From JAAYCT01 sp964499575 (GTDB lineage Bacteria; Bacillota; Clostridia; Saccharofermentanales; Saccharofermentanaceae): a DNA stretch of 6,280 nucleotides. The notes beneath the pieces were generated by a model. The model was not told the DNA's origin. It did not search any database and saw only the letters and a program-made list of their open reading frames with translations. Shown here piece by piece: positions 5,947 to 6,280 of this stretch (its first letter is position 1; every line of letters starts with the position of its first letter). The stretch is from the NCBI GenBank assembly GCA_964499575.1, contig CAZCLK010000042.1, positions 1 through 6,280 of the forward strand, in the 5' to 3' direction. Both the position numbers and the translations under genes were made by a program.

Positions 5947-6280
5947 ATGTCAACGATCAAGGACATTGCCGATAAACTGGGACTGTCGGTCAGCACGGTA
6001 TCCAAGGCGCTGAACGGATCCGATAACACGAGCGAAAAAACGCGGCAGCTTGTTCTCGATACGGCGCTCGCGTTGGGATACGGCAGTCGTAAGGATAAGC
6101 CCCGGTCCGCAAACCGGATCTGCGTTTTCATCGAAAACATGGGATTCGAAAAAATCGAGCATTTCGGCTACGAAATTATTGTCGGATTCCGGCTCGCCGC
6201 CGCCGAGCGGGATTGGACGGTGGATATTGTTCCGATTTCGATGCAGGATAAAATCGATTATGTATATGACGATTATATGA
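5947..6280 (+). CDS. LacI-family transcriptional regulator, N-terminal part (runs off the right edge)
   Basis: The first 111 codons are present and the frame stays open to the window's end. Residues 1-50 are a typical LacI-family helix-turn-helix and hinge: STIKDIADKLGLSVSTVSKALNG, in which the LSVSTVSKAL recognition helix contacts DNA, followed by the segment NTSEKTRQLVLDTALALGY. From about residue 57 (RICVFIENMGFE) the periplasmic-binding-protein-like ligand domain begins; in this family it usually binds a sugar or nucleoside. The complete protein would be about 330-350 residues. The ATG at 5947 has AGGAGG (5936-5941) 5 bases upstream. It probably acts as a cytoplasmic repressor. Its target and effector cannot be inferred, because the genes beyond the edge are not visible. 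It may be co-transcribed with the lipoprotein gene. Confidence 0.93.
   Translation, partial: MSTIKDIADKLGLSVSTVSKALNGSDNTSEKTRQLVLDTALALGYGSRKDKPRSANRICVFIENMGFEKIEHFGYEIIVGFRLAAAERDWTVDIVPISMQDKIDYVYDDYM

Noticed and set aside
1..6280. CRISPR array, tRNA or rRNA gene, or phage or defence genes
   Set aside because: No regularly spaced repeats, no cloverleaf-like sequence and no matching protein motifs were seen on either strand.

Overview
The window looks like part of an anaerobic, fermentative bacterial genome, most likely Bacillota (Clostridia). The grounds are a trimeric NAD(H)-linked [FeFe] hydrogenase, strong AGGAGG-type ribosome binding sites before the genes, and a lipoprotein whose transglutaminase-like domain resembles ones I associate with clostridia. 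The base composition looks balanced, and no species can be named from the sequence alone.

Layout. Bases 1-242 hold no convincing gene. They contain a startless open frame that may be part of a dispersed repeat, followed by a strong hairpin with A7/T7 flanks that can terminate transcription in both directions. Bases 243-3693, on the minus strand, are a tight three-gene operon read in the order NuoE-like (hydC), NuoF-like (hydB), [FeFe] hydrogenase (hydA), with gaps of 2 and 14 bases. Bases 3694-3948 are a divergent control region with a probable minus-strand promoter, a good plus-strand -10 box and two perfect inverted repeats. Bases 3949-5874, on the plus strand, encode a 641-residue secreted lipoprotein with a helical N-terminal half and a C-terminal transglutaminase-like domain. 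From 5947 to the right edge runs the first 111 codons of a LacI-family repressor.

How the genes work together. The NuoE-like and NuoF-like proteins should pass electrons between NAD(H), FMN and iron-sulfur clusters, and HydA should use them to make or consume H2 in the cytoplasm. The NuoF-like subunit is short: it lacks both the N-terminal [2Fe-2S] domain and the C-terminal ferredoxin domain of electron-bifurcating HydB proteins. This makes a simple NADH-linked enzyme more likely than a bifurcating one, though that is inference. The lipoprotein and the repressor have no evident metabolic link to the hydrogenase.

I found no clearly new biological system. The points most worth a second look are the short HydB, the cysteine pattern around the H-cluster, the paired palindromes in front of the lipoprotein gene, and the possible repeat at the left edge.
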